Positions 4,745-5,780 of a stretch of 5,780 bases of DNA are shown here, one piece after another. How positions within the stretch are numbered: position 1 is the first letter of the stretch; every line of letters starts with the position of its first letter. Made by a program: the position numbers and the translations under genes. The DNA is from Nitrospirota bacterium (lineage in GTDB: Bacteria; Nitrospirota; UBA9217). Location: assembly GCA_017885365.1 (NCBI GenBank), contig JAFNGD010000273.1, positions 1,783 through 7,562 on the forward strand, in the 5' to 3' direction. Below the pieces are notes generated by a model that was given only the letters and a program-made list of their open reading frames with translations, was not told where the DNA came from and did no database searches.

Positions 4745-5116
4745 TCACGGTTCGACGAGGAGCACGCCGTTCCTGCCGCCGAAACCGTCGTCCGCCGTTG
4801 CGGGAGCATGGGGATCGGGCAGCCAATCCCTTCCGTTCAACAGGAACAGGTATTCGTACCTTCCAGGCACAAGGGGGATCGTAATACTCCACCATCCCTC
4901 TTTATCCGGGCCGCTCAACGGATCGCGGTCCCGCTCCCAGCGGTTGAAACTTCCAGCAATGCTGACGCTCTTCGCCTGCGGGGCATGGACGCGGAAGAGG
5001 ACGTCGCCGTCACGCGGTTCCGGCCCTGCGAAGCGGTGAACGCAGGCGTCGAGCATGACCGCGGAAAGAAGGAAGAGCGCTATGCATCGGACAACAGATC
5101 TGCTCAAGGCGGTCAT
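4745..5116 (-). CDS. Small exported CBM48-domain protein, probable lipoprotein
   Basis: A 123-residue protein made of an export signal and one CBM48 domain. Residues 1-24 have an Arg-containing start and hydrophobic core (CIALFLLSAVML), ending in the lipobox-like LDAC with Cys25. Asp at -2 is unusual, so lipid attachment is probable but not certain. Residues 37-122 match the periplasmic domain of the anti-sigma factor at 3384-4031: FRVHAPQAKSVSIAGSFNRW, YEYLFLLNGRDWLPDP and DDGFGGRNGV. Trp60, Trp98 and Asn116 match the glycogen-contact positions of AMPK beta, while the contact Lys is Leu. The domain has no catalytic partner, so a binding or sensing role is likelier than hydrolysis. I choose the ATG at 5116 because AGGTGA (5125-5130), overlapping the stop of the phosphatase gene, lies 8 nt upstream. 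A GTG at 5128 in frame would give a 4-nt overlap instead. Either way translation is probably coupled to the upstream gene. Confidence 0.85.
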   Translation of the reverse strand: MTALSRSVVRCIALFLLSAVMLDACVHRFAGPEPRDGDVLFRVHAPQAKSVSIAGSFNRWERDRDPLSGPDKEGWWSITIPLVPGRYEYLFLLNGRDWLPDPHAPATADDGFGGRNGVLLVEP

Positions 5117-5124
5117 CTCCGGCG

Positions 5125-5780
5125 TCACCTGCGGGCGGCCTGATGAAGCAGGTCCAGCGCCTTCACGTGCGTTGCGTTGTTCTTGCTCGCCAAGAGCGGC
5201 ACGGTCCTGCCGAGGCCGACTGTAATGTGATCGAGCGACTTACCCTCGAGGTCGGTGACAACGCCGTCCGCTTCCTCGACGATCAGCATCCCCGCCGCAT
5301 AGTCGAAGGCGCGCGAGGCCGTGGCCGTGGCGAAGACGCTGAACCCGCCCGACGCGAGAAGGGCGAGGTCCAGCGCCGTCGAGCCGAAGCATCGCGTGCG
5401 TTTCGCCTGGGCGATGAGCGGGAAGATGCGCGGGAGGTCCTTCGCGGGGTCCGAGGCCTCGTAGGCAACGATGGTGATGGCATCGGTCGCCGGCGTGCGG
5501 ATGCGCGAGCCGTTCTTGTAGGCTCCCTGCCCCCGGATCGCCCAGAACTCGTCCCCCACTGCGAGATTGATGACATAGCCCACAGCCAGGGTGGACAGCG
5601 CGTCGCCGTTCAGAAGCGCGAGGGAGGTAGCGAAGAACGGCACGCCGTTCTTCGCGTTGTTGCTCCCGTCGATGGGATCAACGAGGACGATCTTCTTCCC
5701 CTCGCCGAACTTCCGGATGCCCAGTTCCTCGGAGATGAGCGTGAACGATTCACCAGCCCCATAGGCCGCCTCGAGCGCTG
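5125..5780 (-). CDS. Inositol monophosphatase/fructose-1,6-bisphosphatase family protein (5' end beyond window)
   Basis: The last 217 residues of a Mg-dependent sugar phosphatase of the IMPase superfamily, a cytoplasmic enzyme removing phosphate from myo-inositol phosphate, fructose-1,6-bisphosphate or similar substrates. In the visible part the metal-site motifs are complete: SEE at residues 16-18, DPIDGS at 34-39 and the second-half Asp in AFDYAAG (Asp159). RGQGAYKNG at 82-90 is also family-typical. The run NNAKNGVPFF after DPIDGS and the reduced AFDYAAG motif (no Trp before Asp) recall archaeal dual-function IMPase/FBPase enzymes such as MJ0109 more than E. coli SuhB; this is from memory. 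The N-terminal 50-60 residues, including the start, are missing. The stop TGA lies inside the ribosome site of the CBM48 lipoprotein gene, so the two are probably co-transcribed. Substrate cannot be decided from the sequence. Confidence 0.9.
   Translation of the reverse strand, partial: ALEAAYGAGESFTLISEELGIRKFGEGKKIVLVDPIDGSNNAKNGVPFFATSLALLNGDALSTLAVGYVINLAVGDEFWAIRGQGAYKNGSRIRTPATDAITIVAYEASDPAKDLPRIFPLIAQAKRTRCFGSTALDLALLASGGFSVFATATASRAFDYAAGMLIVEEADGVVTDLEGKSLDHITVGLGRTVPLLASKNNATHVKALDLLHQAARR

Noticed and set aside
4588..4809. N-terminal extension of the sigma factor to an upstream ATG
   Set aside because: The added residues are Arg/Pro-rich without similarity to sigma factors, and they would overlap the lipoprotein gene end, a hairpin and the likely promoter.
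3520..4884. A 454-codon open frame on the plus strand
   Set aside because: It is antisense to the sigma, anti-sigma and lipoprotein genes, has no recognisable motif, and its composition reflects their codons.
5117..5128. GTG start of the lipoprotein gene with a 4-nt overlap
   Set aside because: The ATG at 5116 has AGGTGA at 8-nt spacing and a cleaner signal peptide start. The GTG remains possible.

Overview
The window is a GC-rich bacterial segment in which all seven recognisable genes lie on the minus strand. They are read here from right to left, in the direction of transcription. The MglA-type GTPase, the outer-membrane barrel and the lipoprotein-like gene point to a Gram-negative bacterium. 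The close match of the GTPase to Myxococcus MglA (recalled from memory, not searched) suggests a deltaproteobacterial (Desulfobacterota/Myxococcota) or Nitrospirota-like source, but the exact lineage cannot be fixed.

Right part (4745-5780): the 3' part of an inositol monophosphatase/fructose-bisphosphatase family gene enters from the right edge. It is followed at once by a small exported, probably lipid-anchored protein made almost entirely of one CBM48 (AMPK-type glycogen-binding) domain. A short hairpin follows that gene.

Centre (3384-4636): a plausible ECF-type promoter precedes an ECF sigma factor gene, which overlaps by 8 nt a gene for a membrane-spanning anti-sigma factor. The anti-sigma factor has a zinc-motif-free cytoplasmic domain, one membrane segment and a periplasmic CBM48 domain. 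That domain is clearly related to the one in the upstream lipoprotein.

Left-centre (957-3301): three exported-protein genes follow in the same direction. They encode a helical-repeat protein with a Gly/Arg tail, a Gln/Asp/Arg hexapeptide-repeat protein with a Gly/Ser/Met tail, and a beta-barrel-like outer membrane protein. Gaps are 72 to 144 nt and contain inverted repeats without good U-tracts, so read-through from the sigma factor promoter is possible but not shown.

Left edge (1-919): an MglA-like small GTPase with a long C-terminal extension runs off the window. It has its own near-consensus sigma70 promoter placed so that the transcript should begin at the start codon, that is, a leaderless mRNA.

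The most interesting unit is the sigma/anti-sigma pair whose periplasmic sensor appears to be a carbohydrate-binding fold, next to a lipoprotein with the same fold and a set of unusual low-complexity exported proteins. A working hypothesis is an envelope- or glycan-sensing regulon; this is inference only.
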